42,766 nucleotides of DNA from Bacteroidales bacterium (GTDB lineage Bacteria > Bacteroidota > Bacteroidia > Bacteroidales > F082). The position numbers and the translations under genes were made by a program. Below the pieces are notes generated by a model that saw only the letters and a list, made by a program, of their open reading frames with translations, was not told the origin of the DNA and searched no databases. Position 1 is the first letter of the stretch, and the number at the start of each line of letters is the position of its first letter. Of this stretch, positions 33,496 to 40,590 are shown one piece after another. The stretch is taken from contig JAEEJS010000068.1 in NCBI GenBank assembly GCA_016282015.1, forward strand, positions 1 to 42,766, in the 5' to 3' direction.

Positions 33496-33528
33496 CAAAT
33501 ATAGTGAAATCTTTTTAGAAATCACAAA
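33496..33528 (-). promoter_or_regulatory. Strong promoter TTTG-N21-TATATTTG for the lipoprotein / RiPP-like operon
   Basis: Minus-strand TATATTTG (33496-33503) with TTTG (33525-33528) exactly 21 nt upstream: the best complete match to the Bacteroidota -33/-7 consensus in the window. It points into the structured leader. Confidence 0.75.
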
Positions 33529-33559
33529 AAATGATAAAAATTTATTAAAAAATAAATTA

Positions 33560-33575
33560 TAACCATTTTTGGTTA
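33560..33575. promoter_or_regulatory. Inverted repeat TAACCA-TTTT-TGGTTA, candidate operator of the antitoxin
   Basis: Perfect 6-bp arms with a 4-bp spacer, 10 bp upstream of the -7 element of the helix-turn-helix antitoxin gene. The position suits autoregulation by the antitoxin; inferred only from symmetry and location. Confidence 0.4.
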
Positions 33576-33585
33576 CTTTTTTTAT

Positions 33586-33593
33586 TATCTTTG
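33586..33593 (+). promoter_or_regulatory. -7 element TATCTTTG for the AbiE-like toxin-antitoxin operon
   Basis: Exact TAnnTTTG, 19 bp before the ATG at 33613. The nearest TTTG (33568-33571) is too close for a normal -33. Confidence 0.55.
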
Positions 33594-33612
33594 CAACGTC
33601 AATTAAAATGTA

Positions 33613-34143
33613 ATGTTTGAAAATTATTTGCAATATCATCACATACCTTGCGGGGCTGTTATTGGCAGAATCATGTCAAAAGAACACCTTACACAACGCG
33701 AGCTGGCAAATCGTGCAGGTTTGCCATATCAGAGAATAAACGATTTTATTGCTAATCGTAGAAAAATATCTCCAGAGGTTTCATTGAAATTAGAAAAAGC
33801 ATTAAACATTGACAATCAATGCTTTTTCTATCAAATACAAACAAACTACGAGATATTTACTGCTATAACTCAACATTCTGAATTATCTCATCCTGATTTA
33901 TCACAATTCAGAAAAGCATTGTTTTGGGATACTGATATAGAAAAGCTCAATTGGCAGAAGAATTCAAACTGGATAATCCAAAGAGTTTTTGATTATGGGA
34001 ATTCAAGTGAAATCAAAGAAACAATAAAATTTTATGGTAAAGATTTGATCATAAAAGAATTACAATCAATTCATGATACATGGAACGCAGAAAACAGAAT
34101 TTATAACCTTAAAAAGTATTTGAACTATGATTTTAAGAACTAA
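33613..34143 (+). CDS. Helix-turn-helix antitoxin of an AbiE-like system
   Basis: 176 aa. Residues about 17-70 are a HigA/Xre-like helix-turn-helix (LTQRELANRAGLPYQRINDF, followed by NRRKISPEVSLKLEKAL). The C-terminal ~95 residues (SELSHPDLSQFRKALFWDTD, IEKLNWQKNSNWIIQRVFDYG) match the DUF6922-type domain that I recall next to Bacteroidota AbiEii toxins. It should bind the operon promoter and neutralise the toxin. It overlaps the toxin gene by 17 bases, which couples their translation. The gene is markedly AT-rich, unlike the core genes on either side, which fits horizontal acquisition. Confidence 0.85.
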   Translation: MFENYLQYHHIPCGAVIGRIMSKEHLTQRELANRAGLPYQRINDFIANRRKISPEVSLKLEKALNIDNQCFFYQIQTNYEIFTAITQHSELSHPDLSQFRKALFWDTDIEKLNWQKNSNWIIQRVFDYGNSSEIKETIKFYGKDLIIKELQSIHDTWNAENRIYNLKKYLNYDFKN

Positions 34144-34789
34144 TATCGCATCGCCATTATTGTTGGAATGTCTGCACAAGATTATGTCACACAAAGCTTT
34201 CGATAATCATTATCTTGTTGGTGGCACTGCTCTGGCATTACAACGTGGGCACAGGATTTCAATTGATATTGACATGTTCACAAACCAATTATACGGTGAG
34301 ATGAAAACCGATGTAATTGCTGATGCATTACAAAAATTATTTCCATATATAGACGGTTTGCAAAAACTAAAAACAACACAAACCGTTTATTCTCTATTTG
34401 TTGGTAATAATAAAGATAACTGCATAAAACTTGACATATGCTATGATGAAAACCCAATATTCCCATTGATTAATTCTAATGGAATAAGGATGGTTTCAGA
34501 GAAGGATATTGCTGCAATGAAAATCAATGCTATAACTCAAGACAGACAACGGAAAAAAGATTTCTGGGATATTCACGACCTGCTTGAATCGTATTCAATT
34601 GAAGACATGGTTTCATTCGCTCTCAAAAGGTATCCTTGGTCTTTGGATTTGCCTAAAATAATTGATGGTTTCAAACGATTGCCTCAATTAAATGATTACA
34701 CAGAAATCAAATGTCTGAAAGGCAAATATTGGGAATTTATTGTTGAAGATTTGATGGAACAAATACCAATATTGGAGAAAATGAAATAG
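34127..34789 (+). CDS. AbiEii/AbiGii-family nucleotidyltransferase toxin
   Basis: 220 aa. The nucleotidyltransferase core is clear: LVGGTALALQRGHRISIDID, with the two catalytic aspartates in the S.DIDMF motif, followed by a third carboxylate region LDICYDENP. MKINAITQDRQRKKDFWDIH is the conserved helix of the AbiEii fold. Such toxins transfer nucleotides, probably to tRNA or a similar target, and give phage-defence or growth arrest. The antitoxin lies directly upstream (17-base overlap). The stop codon TAG is the first three bases of an 18-bp inverted repeat that also serves as a probable terminator. Confidence 0.9.
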   Translation: MILRTNIASPLLLECLHKIMSHKAFDNHYLVGGTALALQRGHRISIDIDMFTNQLYGEMKTDVIADALQKLFPYIDGLQKLKTTQTVYSLFVGNNKDNCIKLDICYDENPIFPLINSNGIRMVSEKDIAAMKINAITQDRQRKKDFWDIHDLLESYSIEDMVSFALKRYPWSLDLPKIIDGFKRLPQLNDYTEIKCLKGKYWEFIVEDLMEQIPILEKMK

Positions 34790-34836
34790 CCGTTAGATTT
34801 TAGTAATTATACGCAATAACTAAAAACTAACGGCTA
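34787..34836. terminator. Long inverted repeat between convergent toxin and dsbD genes
   Basis: Arms 34787-34804 and 34819-34836 (18 bp, one mismatch; core TAGCCGTTAG/CTAACGGCTA) with a 14-nt loop. The toxin stop codon is inside the left arm. The right arm runs into the heptamer repeat. Likely bidirectional terminator without a strong T-run. Confidence 0.6.
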
Positions 34837-34854
34837 ATGGCTAATAGCTAATGG
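34827..34854 (+). repeat. Heptamer repeat CTAAYRG, four copies
   Basis: CTAACGG, CTAATGG, CTAATAG, CTAATGG, then CTATTC, where CTA is the complement of the dsbD stop codon TAG (34855-34857). Same family as 7881-7927. Confidence 0.85.
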
Positions 34855-36894
34855 CTATTCATTGATATTCCTTACAGAGACTCCGTTTTTGAAATTTTCG
34901 AGGCCTTCTTTCAGGAATTGGACGAAGCCGTCTTTGTCGAGGTTGTAGGCGCGTGGCTCGTGGAGAAGCTCGCCGTTGTGACCCATCAGGCAGTAGTAAG
35001 GCTGAGCATTGGTGCCGAACTTGGTGATTTGGAAGTCGGCGTATTTACGGCCTATGGTCTTTTTCATCTTGCCGTCACCGCCGACAACCCATTCATCCTC
35101 CGGAAGCTTGGTTTTGTCGTCAACATAGAGGGCCACAATTATGAAGTCGTCACGCAACATCTGCAGCACACGAGGATCGCTCCAGACATTGGCTTCCATC
35201 TCACGGCAATTGACACATCCGTGACCGGTAAAGTCGACGTAAAGAGGCTTGTTCTGTGCCTTTGCGCATGCCAAAGCCTGCTCATAATCGAAGTAACCCT
35301 TCAATCCGTGAGGCAGATGGAAGATATCGTTGAAACGAGGTGTCTCGCAAAGTTCAGCAGTCGGTTTTGACTCATTCTGCTGAGTTCCTGCAGGCACTGC
35401 TTTCACGTTCTGCTGAATATATTCTATAACCTTATCGGCATTCTCCTGATTGATACGTTTGAGATCGAAATCAAGTGTCTGTTGTGGTGGCAGATAGCCT
35501 GAGAGGGCCTTCAAAGGTGCGCCCCACATGCCAGGGACCATGTAAACCACAAAGGTAAAGGTGATGATACTCAATATCAAGCGGCCCACGCCTATATGTT
35601 CGACAGGGTCGTCGTTTTTAAATCTGATCTTGCCAAGGAGATAGAATCCGAGCATTGCGAAGCACACAATCCAGATGCCGAGATAAACCTCACGGTCGAG
35701 CAGGTGCCAGTGATATGTCTGGTCGGCTACGCTCAAGAACTTGAAGCCGAGAGCAACCTCGATGAAACCGAGGATGACCTTCACTGTGTTAAGCCAGCCG
35801 CCGCTCTTTGGCAGGTTTTTCAGCATTGACGGGAACAATGCAAAGAGTGCGAACGGCAATGCGAATGTGCAGGCGTAGCAGAACATTGTAAGAATAGGTG
35901 TCCAGAACTCACCTGATGTCGATTTGATGAGCACTGTGCCGACTATAGGGCCTGTGCAGGCGAATGAGACGAGCACCAGTGTCAAAGCCATGAAGAACAC
36001 TCCAGCGAGGCCTTTCTTCTCCGAGTTGGAATCAGATTTGTTGACAAGGCTGCTTGGAAGCACGATTTCGAATGCTCCGAAGAACGATGCAGCAAACACC
36101 ATAAACACCAGGAAGAAAATGATGTTCGGGAGCCAGTGTGTTGACAGCCAGTTGAAGATATCGCCGGTCACGCTGTCGCCGCCGAAGAGCCATGTCACCA
36201 TGATGATGACTGCGATTGGCAGAGTGTAAAGCAACACTATGAATACGAAGTACATAATGGCTTTGAAACGGCCTGCCGCCTTATTCTCGCTGCCATGCAG
36301 GAAGAAGGACACTGTCATCGGGATCATAGGGAACACGCATGGGGTGAGCAGTGCAGCCAAGCCCCAAAGTATAGCCTGAAGTATCATGCCGAGCAGGCTG
36401 TCGCCACCTTTAGCGTCTGAGTCGGCAGCGCTTACCGTGGTCAGATTGATGTCGAATTCAACTGCTGTTGGAGGCAGGCACTGACCGTCGTTGCAGACCA
36501 TATATTCAAGTTCGCCTTTTACTGCAACAGGCTCTTTACCAAGCACTTTCACTTTCTGTGTAAAGATTGCTTCCTTCTCAAAGAAGCGCAGCTCCATGTC
36601 GAAAACCGGGTCGTGCAGCACTATGGCATTACTTTCAGTAACCTCCCCTATTCTCTGATAACTGTTGTCCTCGTTGAAGACAAAGGAAGTCGGAATAGGA
36701 CCTCCATCAGCTATGTGCTGTGAATACACATGCCAGCCATTTTCTATCTGAGCCTTGAAAATGACATTGTACTCGTTGTTGCCCAACGACTCAGTTGAGA
36801 AACTCCATTGTACGGGGTCGTAAATCTGGGCGACCGATACCATCGGCAGCATGAATGCGAAAAATGTCGCTAAGACAATTGTGAATTTTTTCAT
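34855..36894 (-). CDS. dsbD: Thiol:disulfide interchange protein (DsbD family)
   Basis: 679 aa. Signal peptide (MKKFTIVLATFFAFMLPMVSVA). The N-terminal periplasmic domain has the redox pair in VCNDGQCLPP (about residues 135 and 140). The central part, about residues 165-490, has eight or more membrane helices with the DsbD cysteines in TPCVFPMIPMTVSFF and in SFACTGPIVGTVLIKS. The C-terminal thioredoxin domain has CVNC in HGCVNCREME near residues 559-562. It passes electrons from cytoplasmic thioredoxin to the periplasm. The promoter TACATTTG is at 36949-36956, about 50 nt upstream, so it is independent of tilS. Its stop codon lies in the heptamer repeat. Confidence 0.94.
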   Translation of the reverse strand: MKKFTIVLATFFAFMLPMVSVAQIYDPVQWSFSTESLGNNEYNVIFKAQIENGWHVYSQHIADGGPIPTSFVFNEDNSYQRIGEVTESNAIVLHDPVFDMELRFFEKEAIFTQKVKVLGKEPVAVKGELEYMVCNDGQCLPPTAVEFDINLTTVSAADSDAKGGDSLLGMILQAILWGLAALLTPCVFPMIPMTVSFFLHGSENKAAGRFKAIMYFVFIVLLYTLPIAVIIMVTWLFGGDSVTGDIFNWLSTHWLPNIIFFLVFMVFAASFFGAFEIVLPSSLVNKSDSNSEKKGLAGVFFMALTLVLVSFACTGPIVGTVLIKSTSGEFWTPILTMFCYACTFALPFALFALFPSMLKNLPKSGGWLNTVKVILGFIEVALGFKFLSVADQTYHWHLLDREVYLGIWIVCFAMLGFYLLGKIRFKNDDPVEHIGVGRLILSIITFTFVVYMVPGMWGAPLKALSGYLPPQQTLDFDLKRINQENADKVIEYIQQNVKAVPAGTQQNESKPTAELCETPRFNDIFHLPHGLKGYFDYEQALACAKAQNKPLYVDFTGHGCVNCREMEANVWSDPRVLQMLRDDFIIVALYVDDKTKLPEDEWVVGGDGKMKKTIGRKYADFQITKFGTNAQPYYCLMGHNGELLHEPRAYNLDKDGFVQFLKEGLENFKNGVSVRNINE

Positions 36895-36948
36895 AACTCG
36901 TTATAATTCAAATATTTACAGATTATTCAGTTTTATATTTCCAAAGTG

Positions 36949-36956
36949 CAAATGTA
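36949..36956 (-). promoter_or_regulatory. -7 element TACATTTG for dsbD
   Basis: Exact TAnnTTTG on the minus strand, leader of about 48 nt to the ATG at 36894. Confidence 0.55.
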
Positions 36957-36965
36957 ATAAAAATT

Positions 36966-38294
36966 TTATTTCACCTCAATTTGATATATAGTTTTTGTCT
37001 TTTCAGTGATTTTATACCTGTCGTCTATGCGATAGCCCACAATCCAGACTATGTTGTCGTCGGCATCTGTCAGGATTTGCGCGGTTTTCTTACGGTATGC
37101 GGTAAAGTTCAGATCATTGAAGAAATCTGACACCAGTTTGCTTCCTCGCATTCCCAGCGGGCGGAAACGGTCACCTTGCTGCCAGGAGCGCATCTTCAGC
37201 GGTAGTTTAAGTTTGTCGAAATCCAGCTGGGCGACGTCAGGGTTTGAAGTCTGGAGTTTAAAGCTCGGACTAATTTCAAATTCGGAAAACGAGAGTTCCT
37301 TCCCCACTAATTTTTCAATGTCGATCGGAAACAGTTCAACAGTCTCTTTCTCGACAACCAATTGATATTCATTTGAATAAAACTCCCGACCGGGTTCTCC
37401 GTCAAGGGAAGCGTATATTGATTCGCATTGGGAATAGGAGAAGCCGAAATCGCGAATCCATTCAAAAAGCAGCTGCAAGCCGAAATGACGTTTTTCGACT
37501 GAATGCAGAACGCCATCAACAGTTTCTATAGCCGAAATTTTATCTTTCAAAAGCTCCCGGTACAGCTGATTTTCAGATGCCAGGCATTCGACAGACTGCA
37601 GTATTTTTTCTCTGGCGTCGGACTTTATGCCATCATACACAGGCATCAGATTGTGACGTATTTTGTTGCGCAGGAAGATTGTATCCTGGTTGGTGCTGTC
37701 CTCCCTCCACTGAATGCCGTTTTCAATGGCAAACTTCTTGATTTGCTCACGGGATGCCCATAGCAACGGCCTGATATACATACCGTTACATGGTTGCATG
37801 GCTTTTAGGCCCTTGATACCCGAGCCACGCAAAAGGTTGATGAAAAAGGTCTCAATCTGGTCGTCAGCATGATGAGCCAAGGCAAGTTTGTCGAAACGGA
37901 GGTTTTGCCACCCATCGCCATTGTTTGATGCTCCGCTTGAATTCAGTGATTGGTTCGCGTTAATCAAATCGTTAAACCAGGCGTAGCGCAACTCCCGGGC
38001 AGCCATCTCAACGGAAACCTTGTTGTCTGCCACATATTGATGGGTGTCGAACTGCTTCACGAAAAGCTTCACCCCCACCCTCTGGGCATATTCACGCACA
38101 AATTGCTCGTCTCCGTCCGATTCTGCTCCCCTCAGCCTGAAATTGCAATGGGCGAAAGCTATGTTGTATCCGCAACGCCTTAACAGTTCCGCAAGTACCA
38201 TGGAGTCGACACCGCCGCTCAAAGCAATAAGCACGCGATCACCTTTAGCTATAAGGTGATTGGATTCAATGTATTCGCGGAATTGTTCTAACAT
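36966..38294 (-). CDS. tilS: tRNA(Ile)-lysidine synthase
   Basis: 442 aa. The PP-loop SGGVDS is at residues 26-31, followed by CNFRLRGAESDGDE and LALAHHADDQIETFFINLLRGSG, typical for TilS. The C-terminal TilS domains run from about 330 (LPLKMRSWQQGDRFRPLGMRG, KLVSDFFNDL). It ligates lysine to the wobble cytidine of tRNA-Ile(CAU), so it is essential. Its start is immediately adjacent to the stop of the preceding 205-aa gene, so it is transcribed with it. Confidence 0.95.
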   Translation of the reverse strand: MLEQFREYIESNHLIAKGDRVLIALSGGVDSMVLAELLRRCGYNIAFAHCNFRLRGAESDGDEQFVREYAQRVGVKLFVKQFDTHQYVADNKVSVEMAARELRYAWFNDLINANQSLNSSGASNNGDGWQNLRFDKLALAHHADDQIETFFINLLRGSGIKGLKAMQPCNGMYIRPLLWASREQIKKFAIENGIQWREDSTNQDTIFLRNKIRHNLMPVYDGIKSDAREKILQSVECLASENQLYRELLKDKISAIETVDGVLHSVEKRHFGLQLLFEWIRDFGFSYSQCESIYASLDGEPGREFYSNEYQLVVEKETVELFPIDIEKLVGKELSFSEFEISPSFKLQTSNPDVAQLDFDKLKLPLKMRSWQQGDRFRPLGMRGSKLVSDFFNDLNFTAYRKKTAQILTDADDNIVWIVGYRIDDRYKITEKTKTIYQIEVK

Positions 38295-38912
38295 TTAGAA
38301 ATACAGATAAACCAACAAAAATCCTATGCCGAGACCTACGGCTCCGCAAATCAGATACCACATCATTTTCTGCAGTGGCGAAGCGTCTGGCTCCAGCGAT
38401 TTCTCTACCTTGTTTTTGGGGAGCACCTCACCCACGCAGATTTCTTCTTTTGCAATGTTTTCAATGGCTTCAGCCAAGGCCGGCTCGGCATATACAAATC
38501 CCGACTCCTTTACAGGCTTGGCATGGCCTTTGAAACTGTATTCAACACAATAATCGTTTTCAAGCAGTATGTAAACGCTTGTCTTATCCTCTTCTGTCGA
38601 TTTGGCGAAAAACTTTGCACGACGGCCATAATTCTGTTTCAGCAGAATCTCGTTGTCGTCAACAGTGAGATATGCCGCCACAGCTTCAGCCTCAGTGGAA
38701 TCTTTCAAAGCCGATGTCAGATATATCACCAACAGGCTTACCGCCAAGGTGCTCAAATCATCGTGCAAACATATAATCACCTGATTGTCAGTAAGTTCAT
38801 AAAAACCAAAAGTCACATCAGGGTTGAATGAATGGGGATATAACTTTATCCATTCCTTCACCAGTCCGATGACTTCGTCCTTTTGCAGACCGTTAACTTT
38901 GATGTAATCCAT
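38295..38912 (-). CDS. Unknown tail-anchored protein
   Basis: 205 aa; no family recognised with confidence. Residues 1-110 form an alternating alpha/beta domain (MDYIKVNGLQKDEVIGLVKE, DNQVIICLHDDLSTLAVS, YLTVDDNEILLKQNYGRR). A Lys/Glu-rich section follows. The C-terminus is one hydrophobic helix (about residues 184-204, MMWYLICGAVGLGIGFLLVYLY) ending the protein, so it is a tail anchor with the bulk in the cytoplasm. It is linked to its neighbours without gaps: its ATG overlaps the flavin reductase stop by one base, and its stop abuts tilS. Confidence 0.75.
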   Translation of the reverse strand: MDYIKVNGLQKDEVIGLVKEWIKLYPHSFNPDVTFGFYELTDNQVIICLHDDLSTLAVSLLVIYLTSALKDSTEAEAVAAYLTVDDNEILLKQNYGRRAKFFAKSTEEDKTSVYILLENDYCVEYSFKGHAKPVKESGFVYAEPALAEAIENIAKEEICVGEVLPKNKVEKSLEPDASPLQKMMWYLICGAVGLGIGFLLVYLYF

Positions 38913-39493
38913 TATTTTTTTCTTTTATGTTGAATCTTCTCGACTGAGAAACCGAATTTCCCGATTTTCTCGCCAAGGGCATAATACTTGCCATGCGAAT
39001 ATGTTATCAAATCAGCCTGATTTAGCTGGAACAGTCCCGTGCTGGGGTCGAAATATTTTGCATCACCATGGACGGCGACTATCTCGGCCATAAACATGTC
39101 ATGAGAGCCCAATTCTCTGATTTCCACCACCTTACATTCAATATTGACCGGCGACTCGGCTATCATTGGAGCTTTAACCACCTCAGCTGCTTCAGGCGTG
39201 AGATGCATCTCCTTAAACTTGTTGTAATCCTTTCCGGAGCGCACTCCGCACCAGTCGGTGGCTTTTGCGAGGGCTTCGGTTGTAAGGTTTATCACAAACT
39301 CCCTGTTTTTGGAAATAATGGGATGCGAATGGCGCTCTTTCCTCACTGAAATGTAACACATCGGAGGGTCGGAGCACAGAATACCCGTCCATGCCACCGT
39401 GATGATATTGTAGTTGTCAGGGCTGTCGCCGCAAGACACCATCACCACTGGCAATGGGTATAGCATTGTACCTGGTTTAAACGACTTTTTCAT
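38912..39493 (-). CDS. Flavin reductase family protein (FMN-binding)
   Basis: 193 aa from the ATG at 39493 (MKKSFKPGTMLYPLPVVMVS). An upstream TTG at 39520 would add nine residues, but it precedes the promoter. The flavin-binding split-barrel motifs are IITVAWTGILCSDPPMCYIS, SVRKERHSHPII and EFVINL, with a C-terminal DLITYSHGKYYALGEKIG. Members reduce FMN with NAD(P)H or act as flavoredoxins in anaerobes; the donor cannot be told from sequence. The promoter's -7 element ends only 4 bases before the ATG, so the mRNA may be leaderless. First gene of the flavin reductase / unknown / tilS operon. Confidence 0.9.
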   Translation of the reverse strand: MKKSFKPGTMLYPLPVVMVSCGDSPDNYNIITVAWTGILCSDPPMCYISVRKERHSHPIISKNREFVINLTTEALAKATDWCGVRSGKDYNKFKEMHLTPEAAEVVKAPMIAESPVNIECKVVEIRELGSHDMFMAEIVAVHGDAKYFDPSTGLFQLNQADLITYSHGKYYALGEKIGKFGFSVEKIQHKRKK

Positions 39494-39497
39494 GTTG

Positions 39498-39505
39498 CAA
39501 AAATA
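39498..39505 (-). promoter_or_regulatory. -7 element TATTTTTG, four bases before the flavin reductase ATG
   Basis: Exact TAnnTTTG on the minus strand. The spacing to the start codon is CAAC, the same length as CATC at the PagL-like gene. It directly follows the korB terminator T-run. Confidence 0.55.
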
Positions 39506-39536
39506 AAAAAATCCCGTCAATAATGGCGGGATTTTT
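39506..39536 (-). terminator. Terminator of korA-korB
   Basis: Perfect 10-bp stem AAAAATCCCG/CGGGATTTTT (39507-39516 with 39527-39536), 10-nt loop, T-run on the minus strand. The T-run is contiguous with the next promoter. Confidence 0.85.
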
Positions 39537-39551
39537 CTAATTTATTGATTC

Positions 39552-40583
39552 TTAGATTGTCCAAGTCGAACCGCTGTTGAGCAGATCGTCCATGTTCTTA
39601 ATCTTAGAAACTGCCTGTTCGTTGGCGATAACTTCCATGAGGCTGTCGTCGAAGGTAGGAGCCTTCACGTCGCGGATGACGCCGATTGCCACTGGGTAGT
39701 AAGGAGGCATCATGTGAGCCAGCATCATGTGGACACCGGTATCCTCTGTGGTCTTGTCGTGCACGAGGATGTCTTTCTCTGTGATACCGTCCTGACCTAT
39801 TGTCACCACTTCGAGATGGTTGTTACGCAACACGAGACCCTTATCGCGGTTCTTACCGAAGATAAGAGGTTTGCCGTGTTCGCACTTCACCTGCATATCG
39901 TCACGGACTTCACGGTCGGTGATGTTGGCATGAACACCGTTTGAGAAGATCATACAGTTCTGCAGAACCTCTGTCACGGCTATACCGTCGTGGTGATATG
40001 ACTCCATGAAAATGTCTGTCAATTCCTTAGGATTGACATCCACTCCACGGGCGAAGAATGTAGCCTTTGCACCAATGGCGAGTTCGCCAGGGTTGAAAGG
40101 ATCCTCGTATGTGCCTTGAGGTGAGGTCTTGGTCTTGGTGCCACGGAAGGTGCACGGTGAGAACTGACCCTTTGTCATACCGTAAATACGGTTGTTGAAC
40201 AGCACGAGGTTGATGTCGATGTTACGACGGCAGGCATGAATGAAGTGGTTGCCTCCGATAGCGGTGCAGTCACCGTCACCGGTAATCATCCACACTGAAA
40301 GGTTCGGGTTGGCCAGCTTTACGCCAGTGGCGGCAGCGGCTGCACGACCGTGGATGCTATGGAAACCGTATGTATTCATGTAATATGGGAAACGTGATGA
40401 GCATCCGATACCTGACACTACCACTATATCCTCTTTCTTCTTACCAAGTTTTGGAAACACGTCCTGCATGGCCTTCAAGATGGCATGGTCACCGCAGCCC
40501 GGGCACCATTTCACCACCTGATCGCTAGCGAAATCTTCTTTAGTCAGCATGACTTCCTGATTTTCTATATTCTCGTTATTCAT
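39552..40583 (-). CDS. korB: 2-oxoacid:ferredoxin oxidoreductase beta subunit (2-oxoglutarate type)
   Basis: 343 aa. WCPGCGDH has the cysteine pair Cys27-X2-Cys30. The thiamine pyrophosphate motif starts at about residue 100 with ITGDGDCTAIGGNHFIHACR and closes with VLFNNRIYGMTKGQ. IGCSSRFPYYMNTYGFH is typical of KorB rather than pyruvate PorB. It binds TPP and, with KorA, oxidises 2-oxoglutarate or a related acid to the acyl-CoA and reduces ferredoxin. It starts 7 bp after korA. A ferredoxin gene is transcribed divergently from the pair. Confidence 0.93.
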   Translation of the reverse strand: MNNENIENQEVMLTKEDFASDQVVKWCPGCGDHAILKAMQDVFPKLGKKKEDIVVVSGIGCSSRFPYYMNTYGFHSIHGRAAAAATGVKLANPNLSVWMITGDGDCTAIGGNHFIHACRRNIDINLVLFNNRIYGMTKGQFSPCTFRGTKTKTSPQGTYEDPFNPGELAIGAKATFFARGVDVNPKELTDIFMESYHHDGIAVTEVLQNCMIFSNGVHANITDREVRDDMQVKCEHGKPLIFGKNRDKGLVLRNNHLEVVTIGQDGITEKDILVHDKTTEDTGVHMMLAHMMPPYYPVAIGVIRDVKAPTFDDSLMEVIANEQAVSKIKNMDDLLNSGSTWTI

Positions 40584-40590
40584 AGTAGCA

